The position numbers and the translations under genes were made by a program. 64,000 bases of DNA from positions 1-64,000 of the forward strand of contig CAKTZR010000017.1 of NCBI GenBank assembly GCA_934636105.1. Direction: 5' to 3'. Of this stretch, positions 8,616-16,484 are shown in pieces. The notes under the pieces are model-generated. The model saw only the letters and a program-made list of their open reading frames with translations. It did not search any database and was not told where the DNA came from. Source of the DNA: an uncultured Clostridia bacterium (GTDB lineage Bacteria; Bacillota; Clostridia; Christensenellales; Aristaeellaceae). How positions within the stretch are numbered: the first letter of the stretch is position 1; every line of letters starts with the position of its first letter.

Positions 8616-9962
8616 ATGATGACGAAACGGGTTTTCGCAATCGGCGTGGCTTTGCTGCTTAGCCTGCTTTGCGCATGCGCATCGGCGGCGGGCGCCCAGC
8701 TCACCCTGACGCTTGCTTATGGCACCAAACCCGTGCAGGGAGCGGAATTTGCGGTGTATCGCGTCGGCGAGATGCAGACGCAGAGCGGCGCGGCGAGTTT
8801 TGTCCCGCTGTCCGCATATGCGGGGGTATGCGCGACGTTTGACGGCATGACCGCGGCGCAGAATCAGGCGTATGCCGCGAAGTTGGCCGCGCTGGTGCCG
8901 AAAAACGGCTATGACGCGCGCAGACGGACGGATTCGAACGGAAACGCGGCATACAGCAACCTTTCTTACGGCATGTATCTGGTGATGCAGATCGGCGCGT
9001 CCGGACAGGCGGCGGGCTTTGAAACCTGCCAGCCGTTCCTGGTTTCGCTTCCGGCGGCCGATCCGGAGACGGGGGAGTGGAGCGAGTCGCTTTCCATCCA
9101 CGCGAAGGCCGAGCCGCTGCCCACGCCTACGCCTACTCCGGTGCCTACGCCGACCCCGACTCCGACCGTAACGCCGACGCCTACGCCTACGGAAGAACCG
9201 ACTCCGACGCCCACGCCGACGGAGGAAGGAACGCCTACGCCGACGCCGACGATTACGCCGAACACGCAAACCACGCCGACCCCGACTCCGACCGTCACGC
9301 CGGAGCCGACGGCCACGCCCACGCCTACGCCGGTACCCACCGAGGAGCCGACGCCCACGCCGACCGTGAGACCGACCCCGGTGCCGACCACCGTGCCCGA
9401 AACGGAGATCGAAGTGGAGGTTCACAAGGTCTGGGCGGATGACGCGAACGCCGCGGGCATTCGTCCGCAGGCGATCACGCTGTCGCTCTATCGCAAGTAT
9501 GTCGATGAAGCGGATTATCCGGAAAGCCCGATGGTTTCCGTTGCGATTTCCGGCGAGGGCGACGAGTGGCATTTCACCTTCCGGGGCATGCCGCATTTCG
9601 ATGCAAACGGCAGAATGTATGAATACGATGTGCGCGAGGAAGCCGTGACGGGTTACGCCGCATCCTATCAGGGCGGAACGATCATCAACACGCGCGAAAC
9701 GCCTGTGCCCGGCTCAACGCCGTCGCCTGCGCCGCGCGTCACGCCGATTCCGAACGTAACGCCGCGTCCGGATAATCCGACCGCGCTGATGTATGTCGAT
9801 GGCGAGTGGATTTATCTGGATGACTACGGCGTGCCGCTTGGCATTTTGCCGCAGACGGGTGACGAAAGCGACCTGCTGCTGTATGCGGGCGTTGGTTTGC
9901 TGATGCTGTTCTGCGCCGGGGCAATGGTTGCTGCGATTTATCGCCGCCGCAAGCACGCGTAG
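8616..9962 (+). CDS. Minor pilin with Cna_B domain and LPQTG anchor
   Basis: 448 residues from ATG 8616 (AAGGGG 5 bases upstream; ATG 8619 is also possible). A signal peptide is followed by a SpaA/prealbumin-like domain (about 30-160, starting KPVQGAEFAVYRVGEMQ). Next comes a 100-residue TPTPTPVPTPTPTP linker (about 165-262), a Cna protein B-type domain (from about 269, VHKVWADDANAAG...ITLSLYRK), a second Pro-rich spacer, then LPQTG (411-415), a hydrophobic helix and RRRKHA. This resembles basal or minor pilins that tether a fibre to peptidoglycan; the long Pro/Thr stalk fits a wall-spanning role. It lies 9 bases after the class C sortase, in the same operon. Confidence 0.82.
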   Translation: MMTKRVFAIGVALLLSLLCACASAAGAQLTLTLAYGTKPVQGAEFAVYRVGEMQTQSGAASFVPLSAYAGVCATFDGMTAAQNQAYAAKLAALVPKNGYDARRRTDSNGNAAYSNLSYGMYLVMQIGASGQAAGFETCQPFLVSLPAADPETGEWSESLSIHAKAEPLPTPTPTPVPTPTPTPTVTPTPTPTEEPTPTPTPTEEGTPTPTPTITPNTQTTPTPTPTVTPEPTATPTPTPVPTEEPTPTPTVRPTPVPTTVPETEIEVEVHKVWADDANAAGIRPQAITLSLYRKYVDEADYPESPMVSVAISGEGDEWHFTFRGMPHFDANGRMYEYDVREEAVTGYAASYQGGTIINTRETPVPGSTPSPAPRVTPIPNVTPRPDNPTALMYVDGEWIYLDDYGVPLGILPQTGDESDLLLYAGVGLLMLFCAGAMVAAIYRRRKHA

Positions 9963-9976
9963 TCCATCAAAAAAAC

Positions 9977-10003
9977 AAGGGCAATCTTCGGATTGCCCTT
10001 TTC
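9977..10003 (+). terminator. Rho-independent terminator of the pilus operon
   Basis: A perfect 10-bp stem (AAGGGCAATC, 9977-9986, with GATTGCCCTT, 9991-10000) is closed by a TTCG tetraloop and followed by TTTCT. It separates the pilin genes from the sortase B-C39 gene 18 bases later, so that gene is reached by read-through or by a promoter I could not identify. Confidence 0.88.
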
Positions 10004-10021
10004 TGGTTGAGAGGTGACGGC

Positions 10022-12175
10022 ATGAAGGAGAAACGACCGTTTACGGCAGGGGAAAAGCTGATGCTGCTGGGCGTTGTGCTGTGTCTGGCGGCGGCGGGCG
10101 TGATGGGAACGCTCTTTTTCCGCGTGACGAAGGAGAACAGTGAAGCTGAAAAAGAGCAGGCGTTTGTTGAACAGGCTGCGCTGCATACCGCCGAGCCGCA
10201 GGCTTCAAATGCGCCCGGCGCACAGACTGCCGCGCCTGTTGAGGGGACGGAACAGCCGCAGGCCTCGGCCGACGAGAGCGAAGCCGAAAGCATCGAGGAA
10301 GAAAACGTCGATGAGGAAGACCCGCTGCTGATTTCCATTTTATATGCGGAACAGCAGGCCAGGCTGGAAGCGACGGGCAGGCCGTTTGTGACGAGCGTAC
10401 CGGCAACGACGCGCGTTCCGGATGCGACGAATGCGCCTGCGGCGACAACCGAACCGGAGACGACAGAAAATCCGACGACAGCGCCGGAAACGACGAGTGC
10501 GCCGAGCGTCACAGAGAAGCCGAATGCAACGGATGCGCCAAGTGCTGCGGCGCTTTCGATTGAAACAGAACAGCCGACGGTCAGCCCGGAAGCGACGAGC
10601 ACGCCCGTCCGCACCGCCGCGCCGCGCGTAACCGATACGCCCGCCCCGACGGCCACGCCCGAACCGACCATGCCGCTGAAAGTGACGCTCAGGCCGCCGA
10701 CTACGCCGACGCCCGAACCGACGGCCACGCCTACGCCTGAACCCACGCCCGTTCCGACGGTCACGCCGACGGCTGAACCGCCCAAGGTGGGCACGGCGCT
10801 GGAACGCGAGGTGCGATACAGCGTGGACTTCGACCGCCTGCGCAGCATCAATGAAGACGTGATCGGCTGGATCATGCAGGATGGCACGGAAATCAATTTC
10901 CCGATTGTGCAGGGGGAGGATAATACCTATTATCTGACACATCTGTACACGGGATCGACCAATCGAACCGGGTCGATTTTCGCCGACGCCGGCAATTCGC
11001 CGTATTTCACCGACATGTGTACCTATCTCTACGGCCACAACCGCAAAAACGGCACCATGTTCGCGTCGCTTCCGAATTATCTGGATCACGCGTATTACGA
11101 GGAGCATCCCACGCTGACCATCGTCACGCCCTATGAGGATTATGTCGCGGAGATTTTCGCCTGCGTGCGCGAATCCTCCGAACAGGAGCAGACGTGGCGC
11201 ATCAAGCAGTTCAGCCGACGCGCGGAATACGAGGAATTTGTGCAGAGCATTTTGGATCGCTCCCAGCTCGACACGGGCATCGTGCCCCAGTGGGGCGAGC
11301 AGCTGCTGGCGCTGTGTACCTGCACCAACGAGGTTCATGAGGAGCGCTACATCGTCTTTGCACGCATGCGTCCGATTGTCTATGCCAGCGACGAGAGCGT
11401 TTCCGTCATGAAAATGGAGATGGACGCGATTCAGGGCACGAGCCACACGGTCAACGTGCCGGGGCGCGGCGAGATGCAGTATTACGCGCAGAACGACCCG
11501 GTTTGGGCGCGCATGCGCTATGAAGCGCGCGGATCGAATCAGGCGCGTATCTTTGGGCAGGGCGGCTGCGGCCCCACGAGCATGGCAATGGCGATTGCCA
11601 ACCTTGTGCCGGAGCAGAGTTTGGGCGGCATTTCGGCCTACGCCAAGCTGGAAAACGGATTTACGTTCTGCACCTGCTCGGTGAACCAGTATTTCTGCAA
11701 CCATACGCACGCGCAGTATAAACTGGAAGCCCCGTCGGAATTTAAGCGATATCTTCCGGTTGCAATGGCCAGTTTCGCCACGGGCAACAACATCTGGGGC
11801 GAAAGCTCGCGCACGGACAGCGGCGGCACGAGCGCGGCGTTCATGAAGCGCGTGGCCGAAGCCTATGGCCTGTATTTCACGCTGACTAAGGATCGCGAAT
11901 TGGCGCTTTCCGCTTTGGAGGATGGCGCGATGGTCGTCGCTTCAACCGGCGGCTCGTCCAGCCCGTTCACTGGCGGCGGCCACTACCTGACCCTTGCCAG
12001 CGTCTACGAGGGCAAGCTGTATATCCTCGACCCGTATCTCAAGGAGGATTACAGCAAAACCGATCGGAAGCACCTGCTCACCCAGATTGAACCGGGGCTG
12101 CTGGAAGCCGATCTGGCGGATATTGACGATTTACTGCTGTATACGTTCTATATTGTGGATACGAAGGAGCACTAA
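10022..12175 (+). CDS. Class B sortase fused to a C39-type cysteine peptidase
   Basis: 717 residues from ATG 10022 (GAGAGGTGA just upstream). An N-terminal membrane helix (about 15-37) is followed by a Glu/Pro/Thr-rich spacer (to about 260). The class B sortase domain (about 262-455) has His339 (YGHNRKNGTMF), Cys434 (LALCTCTNEV; Cys432 lies two residues before) and Arg442. The C-terminal half (about 485-717) is a C39-like/papain-fold peptidase with Cys516 (GQGGCGPTSMAMA), His654 (GGGHYLTLA) and Asp670 (LDPYLKE) in the expected order. Class B sortases anchor wall proteins; C39-type peptidases commonly cut after double-Gly sites. Both domains keep their catalytic residues. The position after the pilus operon suggests a joint processing and anchoring role, which is inference. 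A repeat starts inside the stop codon. Confidence 0.85.
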   Translation: MKEKRPFTAGEKLMLLGVVLCLAAAGVMGTLFFRVTKENSEAEKEQAFVEQAALHTAEPQASNAPGAQTAAPVEGTEQPQASADESEAESIEEENVDEEDPLLISILYAEQQARLEATGRPFVTSVPATTRVPDATNAPAATTEPETTENPTTAPETTSAPSVTEKPNATDAPSAAALSIETEQPTVSPEATSTPVRTAAPRVTDTPAPTATPEPTMPLKVTLRPPTTPTPEPTATPTPEPTPVPTVTPTAEPPKVGTALEREVRYSVDFDRLRSINEDVIGWIMQDGTEINFPIVQGEDNTYYLTHLYTGSTNRTGSIFADAGNSPYFTDMCTYLYGHNRKNGTMFASLPNYLDHAYYEEHPTLTIVTPYEDYVAEIFACVRESSEQEQTWRIKQFSRRAEYEEFVQSILDRSQLDTGIVPQWGEQLLALCTCTNEVHEERYIVFARMRPIVYASDESVSVMKMEMDAIQGTSHTVNVPGRGEMQYYAQNDPVWARMRYEARGSNQARIFGQGGCGPTSMAMAIANLVPEQSLGGISAYAKLENGFTFCTCSVNQYFCNHTHAQYKLEAPSEFKRYLPVAMASFATGNNIWGESSRTDSGGTSAAFMKRVAEAYGLYFTLTKDRELALSALEDGAMVVASTGGSSSPFTGGGHYLTLASVYEGKLYILDPYLKEDYSKTDRKHLLTQIEPGLLEADLADIDDLLLYTFYIVDTKEH

Positions 12176-12222
12176 CTCCTTCCGTCACGACTTCGTCGTG
12201 CCACCTCCCTCACAGAGGGAGG
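12174..12222 (+). repeat. Family B double-hairpin repeat, single copy
   Basis: It begins AACTCCTTCCGTC within the TAA stop of the previous gene. It contains two hairpins: CACGAC-tt-GTCGTG with a TTCG-like centre, and CCTCCCTC...GAGGGAGG. Other copies lie at 24873-25051 and 47249-47472. Confidence 0.8.
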
Positions 12223-12250
12223 CTCAGGTTATAAGAAACCAAGTATATAA

Positions 12251-12300
12251 AAAAACAGAGTTTTCCGCATGAAATGTGTAGAAAGACTCTGTTTTTGTTT
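12251..12300. terminator. Bidirectional terminator between convergent genes
   Basis: The 11-base arms AAAAACAGAGT (12251-12261) and ACTCTGTTTTT (12286-12296) pair perfectly, with A-rich and T-rich outer ends. The hairpin can therefore end transcription of the sortase-peptidase gene (plus) and of the MATE gene (minus). Confidence 0.8.
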
Positions 12301-12327
12301 TCAATAATGGGCAATAATCGATTTCCT

Positions 12328-12409
12328 ATGGATTGCGCAGCAATCCATGAAGTGGGAAATCCAAGAACCTCAGGTTCTTGGTGGGGTTTGGGGCAACGCC
12401 CCAACCGTT
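12328..12409 (+). repeat. Family A triple-hairpin repeat
   Basis: Three successive hairpins: ATGGATTGC/GCAATCCAT (12328-12348), CCAAGAACCT/AGGTTCTTGG (12361-12381), and TTGGGGC-aac-GCCCCAA-like arms (12388-12404). The third hairpin and half of the second overlap the 3' end of the MATE gene on the other strand. See the other family A entries for copies with different arms. Confidence 0.82.
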
Positions 12410-13725
12410 TTCCCAATCGCGCCGTGCAGCCGCAGCAGACCCACCGCGTCCGCAATGAACCAGCCGATCGGAATCGCCAGCCAGATGGCCGTTACGCCGA
12501 AGTGCGGCGCAAACGCGTAGGCCAGCACGACGCGCAGACCCAGCGAAATCACCGTCAGAACGACTGACATGCCCGCCTGCTCCAAGCCGCGGTAGATGGC
12601 GTAAAGCAGGAACAGCATGCCGATGCCGACGTAAAACACGCCCTCCGCGTGCAGATAGTGCACGCCGATATCCAGAATTTCGGTCTCGCTCGGGTCGATA
12701 AACAGCGTGAGCAAAGGCCGCGCGAAGACGAAAACCAGCGCGGAAACAAAGGCGCAGAAGGAAAGCGAAAGCAGCGTTGCCTCGCGAATGCCCCGCTTCA
12801 CGCGGTCGGGCTGGCCCGCGCCCGTGTTCTGCGCAACGAAGGTCGCAAAGCCGTTCGCGAAATCCTGCGCGGGGGAATAGGCAAACGAGTCGATTTTCAC
12901 GCCCGCTGCGAACGCTGCCATCGTCGCAATGCCGAAGCTGTTGACCAGACTCTGCACAAGCAGAATGCCGAAATTCATGATCGATTGCTGAACGCTCGTC
13001 AGCACGCTGACGCTGGCGATGCGGCCAAGCAGCGGACGATCCAGCCGGAGGTTTTCGCGGCTGGGCCGAAGCGCGGGCAGACGAAGCACAAAATAGAGCA
13101 CGATACCCGCGGCGGAAAGTCCCTGTGCGATGACCGTCGCCAGCGCCGCGCCGGAAACGCCCCAGTGGAAGACGATGACAAACAGCAGGTCGAGCGCGAT
13201 GTTCACCACCGTGGAGAGCAGCAGGAACAGCAGCGGCGCAAGCGAATTGCCGACGCTGCGCAGCACCGCCGCGAAGAAATTATACAGGAAGGTAAAGAAA
13301 ATGCCCGCGAAGATCACCAGCAGGTAGCTTGTGATATCCGGCACGGCCTCCTGCGGCACGCGCAAAAGCGCGATGAACGCATCCAGCAGCGCATAGCCGA
13401 GGGCCGTCAGCAGAAGGGAGAGCGCCGCGATGAGACAGAAGGCGTTGGTCATGGCGATTTTGAGCTTCTCCGTGCTGCCCTCGCCATAGAGCTGGCTGAA
13501 CACCACGCCGCTGCCCATGCACAGGCCGAGCACAAGGCTGGTGAGCAGAATCATCAGCGAAAACGCGCTGCCGACGGCCGCGAGGGCGACGTTGCCCAGA
13601 AAACGGCCGACGATCAGCGTATCCGCGACGTTATAGAGCTGCTGAAGCAGGTTGCCCACAATCAGCGGCAGGCTGAAGCGAATCAGCCCGGCGCGAATCG
13701 AGCCTTGCGTTAAATCTTGCTGCAA
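12370..13725 (-). CDS. MATE family multidrug/cation antiporter
   Basis: 451 residues with about 12 membrane segments, starting MQQDLTQGSIRAGLIRFSLPLIVGNLLQQLYNVADTL. The N-terminal FSLPLIVGNLLQQLYN...D...VG pattern and a second related half typify the MATE/NorM-DinF exporters, which expel cationic compounds using a Na+ or H+ gradient. AGGAGG lies upstream of the ATG on the minus strand. The last 13 or so codons (ending GALPQTPPRT) are encoded by the family A repeat, and the TGA stop sits in the loop of one of its hairpins. The native C-terminus was therefore probably replaced by repeat sequence. Substrate unknown. It is convergent with the sortase gene and divergent from the HAD gene. Confidence 0.9.
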   Translation of the reverse strand: MQQDLTQGSIRAGLIRFSLPLIVGNLLQQLYNVADTLIVGRFLGNVALAAVGSAFSLMILLTSLVLGLCMGSGVVFSQLYGEGSTEKLKIAMTNAFCLIAALSLLLTALGYALLDAFIALLRVPQEAVPDITSYLLVIFAGIFFTFLYNFFAAVLRSVGNSLAPLLFLLLSTVVNIALDLLFVIVFHWGVSGAALATVIAQGLSAAGIVLYFVLRLPALRPSRENLRLDRPLLGRIASVSVLTSVQQSIMNFGILLVQSLVNSFGIATMAAFAAGVKIDSFAYSPAQDFANGFATFVAQNTGAGQPDRVKRGIREATLLSLSFCAFVSALVFVFARPLLTLFIDPSETEILDIGVHYLHAEGVFYVGIGMLFLLYAIYRGLEQAGMSVVLTVISLGLRVVLAYAFAPHFGVTAIWLAIPIGWFIADAVGLLRLHGAIGKTVGALPQTPPRT

Positions 13726-13794
13726 AGGAAAGACCTCCTATTTTTTGTCTGAGACCCTATTATACCGCAAAAAGAAAAAAAGGGAAGAGAATAT

Positions 13795-13823
13795 TTGACG
13801 AAAGCGGCTGTATGCTGTACAAT
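13795..13823 (+). promoter_or_regulatory. Sigma-A type promoter for the HAD phosphatase gene
   Basis: TTGACG (13795-13800) and TACAAT (13818-13823) are separated by 17 bases, 31 bases upstream of the chosen start codon. Confidence 0.8.
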
Positions 13824-13853
13824 AAGGCGCGAAAACGGAAAGGAATGAAGCAC

Positions 13854-14507
13854 ATGAACATCAAGGCGGCGATTTGGGATTTGGATGGGACGCTGCTCAA
13901 TACGCTGGACGATCTGGCGGCGAGCACAAACGCGGCGCTGGCGGCCAATGCTCTGCCGACGCATACGACGGACGAGGTGCGCCTGTTTGTTGGCAACGGC
14001 ATCGGCAAGCTGATTGAGCGCGCTGTGCCGAACGGGCGGGAAAATCCGAAGTTTCAGGCGGTCTACGACGCGTTTGTTGCGCATTACGGCGCGCACAGCC
14101 GCGATCATACCCAGCCTTATGACGGCATTCGGCCGATGCTGGACGCGCTGGCGGCGCAGGGCGTGAAGCTGGCGATTGTCTCCAACAAGATTGATTTTGC
14201 GGTGAAGGAACTGAGCCGCGATTATTTCGGCAATCGGATGCAGGCGGCGATTGGCGACGATCCCAGCCGCAGGAGAAAGCCCGCGCCGGACAGCGTGCTG
14301 GAAGCCATGCGCCAGATGGGCGTGACGAAGGCGGAAACCGTCTACATCGGCGATTCGGATGTGGATGTGGAGACGGCGCGCAACGCGGGCGTGGCCTGCT
14401 GCGCGGTGAGCTGGGGATTTCGCTCGGTGCAGAGCCTGAAAGATGCGGGCGCGGAGCGCATTGCGGCGAATCCGCAGGAGCTGCTGGCCATGCTGGAGGC
14501 GCTGTGA
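13854..14507 (+). CDS. gph: HAD-family phosphatase, phosphoglycolate phosphatase-like
   Basis: 217 residues. ATG 13854 is chosen because GGAAAGG lies 10 bases upstream; ATG 13845 sits too close to it. HAD motifs are in order: WDLDGTLLNT (nucleophile Asp near residue 9), IVSNK (motif II), the motif III lysine in RRKPAPD, and YIGDSDVDVETARNAG (motif IV acidic pair). The helical cap between motifs I and II fits the Gph/PgmB subgroup. It probably dephosphorylates small phosphometabolites such as 2-phosphoglycolate, but HAD substrates cannot be assigned reliably from sequence. The downstream gene overlaps by 4 bases. Confidence 0.85.
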   Translation: MNIKAAIWDLDGTLLNTLDDLAASTNAALAANALPTHTTDEVRLFVGNGIGKLIERAVPNGRENPKFQAVYDAFVAHYGAHSRDHTQPYDGIRPMLDALAAQGVKLAIVSNKIDFAVKELSRDYFGNRMQAAIGDDPSRRRKPAPDSVLEAMRQMGVTKAETVYIGDSDVDVETARNAGVACCAVSWGFRSVQSLKDAGAERIAANPQELLAMLEAL

Positions 14508-15040
14508 AGCCGCCGTATGACGCCGCGCTGGTGCTCGGCGTGGAGCTGGGCGCAGACGACGCGCCGACAGACGAGCTGGCGCGTCGGGCGCTTGCGGCGG
14601 CGGGAGCCTATCGCCGGGACGTGTGCGAAAGGCTGGTGCTCTGCGGCGGGAAACTGCCCGGTCATCAGCTATCAGAAGCGGACGTGATGGCGCGGATGCT
14701 GACGGCGCTCGGCGTGCCGAAGGAAGCGCTGATTCTTGAAAATCAGTCGCAGGACACGATGGAAAACTGCCGCAACGCCGCCAAACTGCTTGACGCGAAA
14801 AAACGCGTGCTGGTGGTGACGAGCGACTATCATCTGCGCCGCGCGGTGATGACGGCCAAACGCGTGGGCTTTGACGCGGATGGTCTGGCCGCGCCCATGC
14901 CGGACAGGAGCATGAAGCGGCGGCTGACGGAGGCCTGCTACATCCTCGATCTGCTGATGGGCTGGCAGGACGAGGGCCGGGGGAGGCCTGCGTGGACCTA
15001 TCGCCTGTTCGCGCGGGTGTTTGGCGAAAATAAGCATTGA
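14504..15040 (+). CDS. YdcF/DUF218 family protein
   Basis: 178 residues, starting at a GTG that overlaps the previous stop. It has the YdcF/SanA (DUF218) pattern: ALVLGVELGADD at the N-terminus, LVLCGGKLPGHQLSEADVMARML, ENQSQDTMENCRNAAKLL, and VTSDYHLRRAVMTAKRVG. The family is linked to envelope functions in other bacteria and its biochemical role is poorly defined. Unlike many relatives it has no N-terminal membrane segment. Its stop codon lies inside the -35 box of the next promoter. Confidence 0.8.
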   Translation: MKPPYDAALVLGVELGADDAPTDELARRALAAAGAYRRDVCERLVLCGGKLPGHQLSEADVMARMLTALGVPKEALILENQSQDTMENCRNAAKLLDAKKRVLVVTSDYHLRRAVMTAKRVGFDADGLAAPMPDRSMKRRLTEACYILDLLMGWQDEGRGRPAWTYRLFARVFGENKH

Positions 15041-15065
15041 CAGCCGCGGGGGACGCGGATATAAT
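15037..15065 (+). promoter_or_regulatory. Consensus promoter of the FMN riboswitch-ribU unit
   Basis: Perfect TTGACA (15037-15042), 17-base spacer, perfect TATAAT (15060-15065). The -35 box overlaps the TGA of the preceding gene. Confidence 0.92.
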
Positions 15066-15091
15066 AAAGGCAACTGAACAGCGAGACCTTT

Positions 15092-15212
15092 GAGAGATCT
15101 TCAGGGCAGGGTGCAAGTCCCTACCGGCGGTACAGCCCGCGAGCCGTTTTGGCCGATTCGGTGAGATTCCGAAGCCGACAGTATAGTCTGGATGGAAGAA
15201 GCGACATCTCTT
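15092..15212 (+). ncRNA. FMN riboswitch (RFN element)
   Basis: It shows the conserved RFN blocks: closing stem GAGAT (15094-15098) with ATCTC (15206-15210), the TTCAGGGCAGGGTG block, AAGTCCCTACCGGCGGTA, CAGCCCGCGAGCC, a GATTCGGTGAGATTCCGAAGCCGACAG-type stem and GGATGGAAGAAG. It senses flavin mononucleotide and lies directly ahead of the riboflavin transporter gene, which it should switch off when FMN is plentiful. Confidence 0.96.
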
Positions 15213-15229
15213 TTGACGTTGAAAGAATC

Positions 15230-15266
15230 AGCCCCTGATCGCTCTGCTTTCAGGGGCTTGTTTTTC
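15230..15266 (+). terminator. Riboswitch expression-platform terminator
   Basis: AGCCCCTGA (15230-15238) pairs with TCAGGGGCT (15250-15258), followed by TTGTTTTT. It lies between the RFN element and the start codon, so FMN control is probably transcriptional. Confidence 0.88.
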
Positions 15267-15292
15267 AGAATATGAAAAAAGAGGTTTTGTTT

Positions 15293-15895
15293 ATGTCTCA
15301 AAGAAAGTCGAGCAGCAGCGCGGTGTTTGTCATGACCCGCTGCGGCATCCTCGCGGCGATGGCCGTCATCCTGTATTACATCGAAATTCCGATCGTCGCG
15401 TTTTACAAGCTGGATTTGTCCACGCTTCCGGCGATTCTGGCGGGCTTTGCGATGGGGCCGCTGCCGGGCGTGGCGGTGGTCGTCATCAAAAATCTGGTTC
15501 ACATGCTCGGCACGAGTACGGCCTGCGTCGGCGAACTGGCGGATATCATCATGTCCAGCTGCTTCGTCATCCCGGCCAGCCTGATGTATCGCCGCCATAA
15601 GGACAGAAAGAGCGCGGTGCTTTCGATGCTCGTCGGAACGGTGCTGATGACGATTGCGGGCGTGCTGGTCAACTATTTCATCCTCATTCCGGCGTATCAG
15701 ACGCTGATGAATCTGCCGCTTGAGGTCATCGTCGGCATGGGCACGAAGGTTTGGAGCTATATCGATAACACGGTGAAGCTGGTGGTGTTTATCACCGCGC
15801 CGTTCAACATCCTCAAGGGCGCGGTGCTCAGCGTGGTGACGTATCTGCTGTATAAGCGCGTGTCGCCGCTGCTCCACCAAAAGAGCGGACGTTAA
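15293..15895 (+). CDS. ribU: Riboflavin ECF transporter S component (RibU)
   Basis: 200 residues with about six membrane segments. ATG 15293 is chosen because GAGG lies 8 bases upstream; the in-frame ATG 15272 falls at the edge of the terminator. The ECF S-component pattern is visible: KLDLSTLPAILAGFAMGPLPGVAVVVIKNLVHML in the third helix region and GTSTACVGELADIIMS. RibU binds riboflavin outside the cell and works with a shared energising module (EcfA, EcfA', EcfT) not encoded here. The FMN riboswitch upstream fixes the substrate as riboflavin with good confidence. Confidence 0.92.
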   Translation: MSQRKSSSSAVFVMTRCGILAAMAVILYYIEIPIVAFYKLDLSTLPAILAGFAMGPLPGVAVVVIKNLVHMLGTSTACVGELADIIMSSCFVIPASLMYRRHKDRKSAVLSMLVGTVLMTIAGVLVNYFILIPAYQTLMNLPLEVIVGMGTKVWSYIDNTVKLVVFITAPFNILKGAVLSVVTYLLYKRVSPLLHQKSGR

Positions 15896-15905
15896 AAAAT
15901 ATAAG

Positions 15906-15960
15906 TCGGGAAATCCAAGAACCTCAGGTTCTTGGCGGGGGGCAGAGCCCCATCGTTCTC
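15906..15960 (+). repeat. Family A double-hairpin repeat
   Basis: GGGAAATCCAAGAACCT, AGGTTCTTGG and then GGGGGCAGAGCCCCAT. The second hairpin is shortened and its arms end ...CCCCAT rather than CCCCAA. It lies between ribU and the tsaE operon. Confidence 0.8.
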
Positions 15961-15986
15961 CCGTTCTCTGGTAGTAGGTGAGTCAT

Positions 15987-16484
15987 TTGCTGGAAATCCT
16001 TTGTCAAACCGAAAAAGACATGCAGCGCCTTGGCCGAAGCCTGGGCGCTTGTATGCGCGCGGGCGACGTAGTGCTGCTGACGGGTGAAATGGGCGCGGGC
16101 AAAAGCGTGCTGACCCGCGCGGCGGCGCGCGCGATGGGCGTGGATGGGCCTGTGCCCAGCCCGACGTTCACCATCCTCAACATCCACGAGGGGCGGACGA
16201 TCAAGCTGTATCATTTTGATTTATACCGCCTGTCCGACGCGGACGAATTATACGGCATGGGGTTGGATGAATACATCCCGGCGGAGGATGGCGCGAGCTT
16301 TATCGAATGGCCGCAGATGGCGCAGGAAGCCATGCCGGAGGACGCGCTGCATGTGGAGATTGCCTACGCCGAGGACGGCGCGGCGCGCGTGGCGAAATTG
16401 ACGGCGGGCGGCGCGTTTGACGACGCGAGAATCGAAGAAATCAGGCAGAGGTTGGAGGCAGACGATGAACATTCTGATGATTGA
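15987..16484 (+). CDS. tsaE: tRNA t6A biosynthesis ATPase TsaE
   Basis: 165 residues. TTG 15987 is preferred because AGGTGA lies 6 bases upstream; GTG 15978 is the alternative. Walker A is GEMGAGKS (residues 33-40), followed by the family's PSPTFTILNIHEG and the LYHFDLYRLSDADELYGMGLDEYI segment, with EWPQ later. TsaE drives the TsaB-TsaD complex that adds threonylcarbamoyl to A37 of ANN-decoding tRNAs. The TsaB gene overlaps its end by 20 bases, which supports the call. Confidence 0.95.
   Translation: MLEILCQTEKDMQRLGRSLGACMRAGDVVLLTGEMGAGKSVLTRAAARAMGVDGPVPSPTFTILNIHEGRTIKLYHFDLYRLSDADELYGMGLDEYIPAEDGASFIEWPQMAQEAMPEDALHVEIAYAEDGAARVAKLTAGGAFDDARIEEIRQRLEADDEHSDD

Noticed and set aside
9108..9400. 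Possible CRISPR-like or tandem repeat array
   Set aside because: The repetition is codon-level (Thr-Pro repeats in frame), with no constant-length repeats and spacers.
7785..9596. Minus-strand open frame of 603 codons
   Set aside because: It lies antisense to the class C sortase and minor pilin genes; its Arg/Gly-rich product comes from the Pro/Thr repeats and has no ribosome site or motif.
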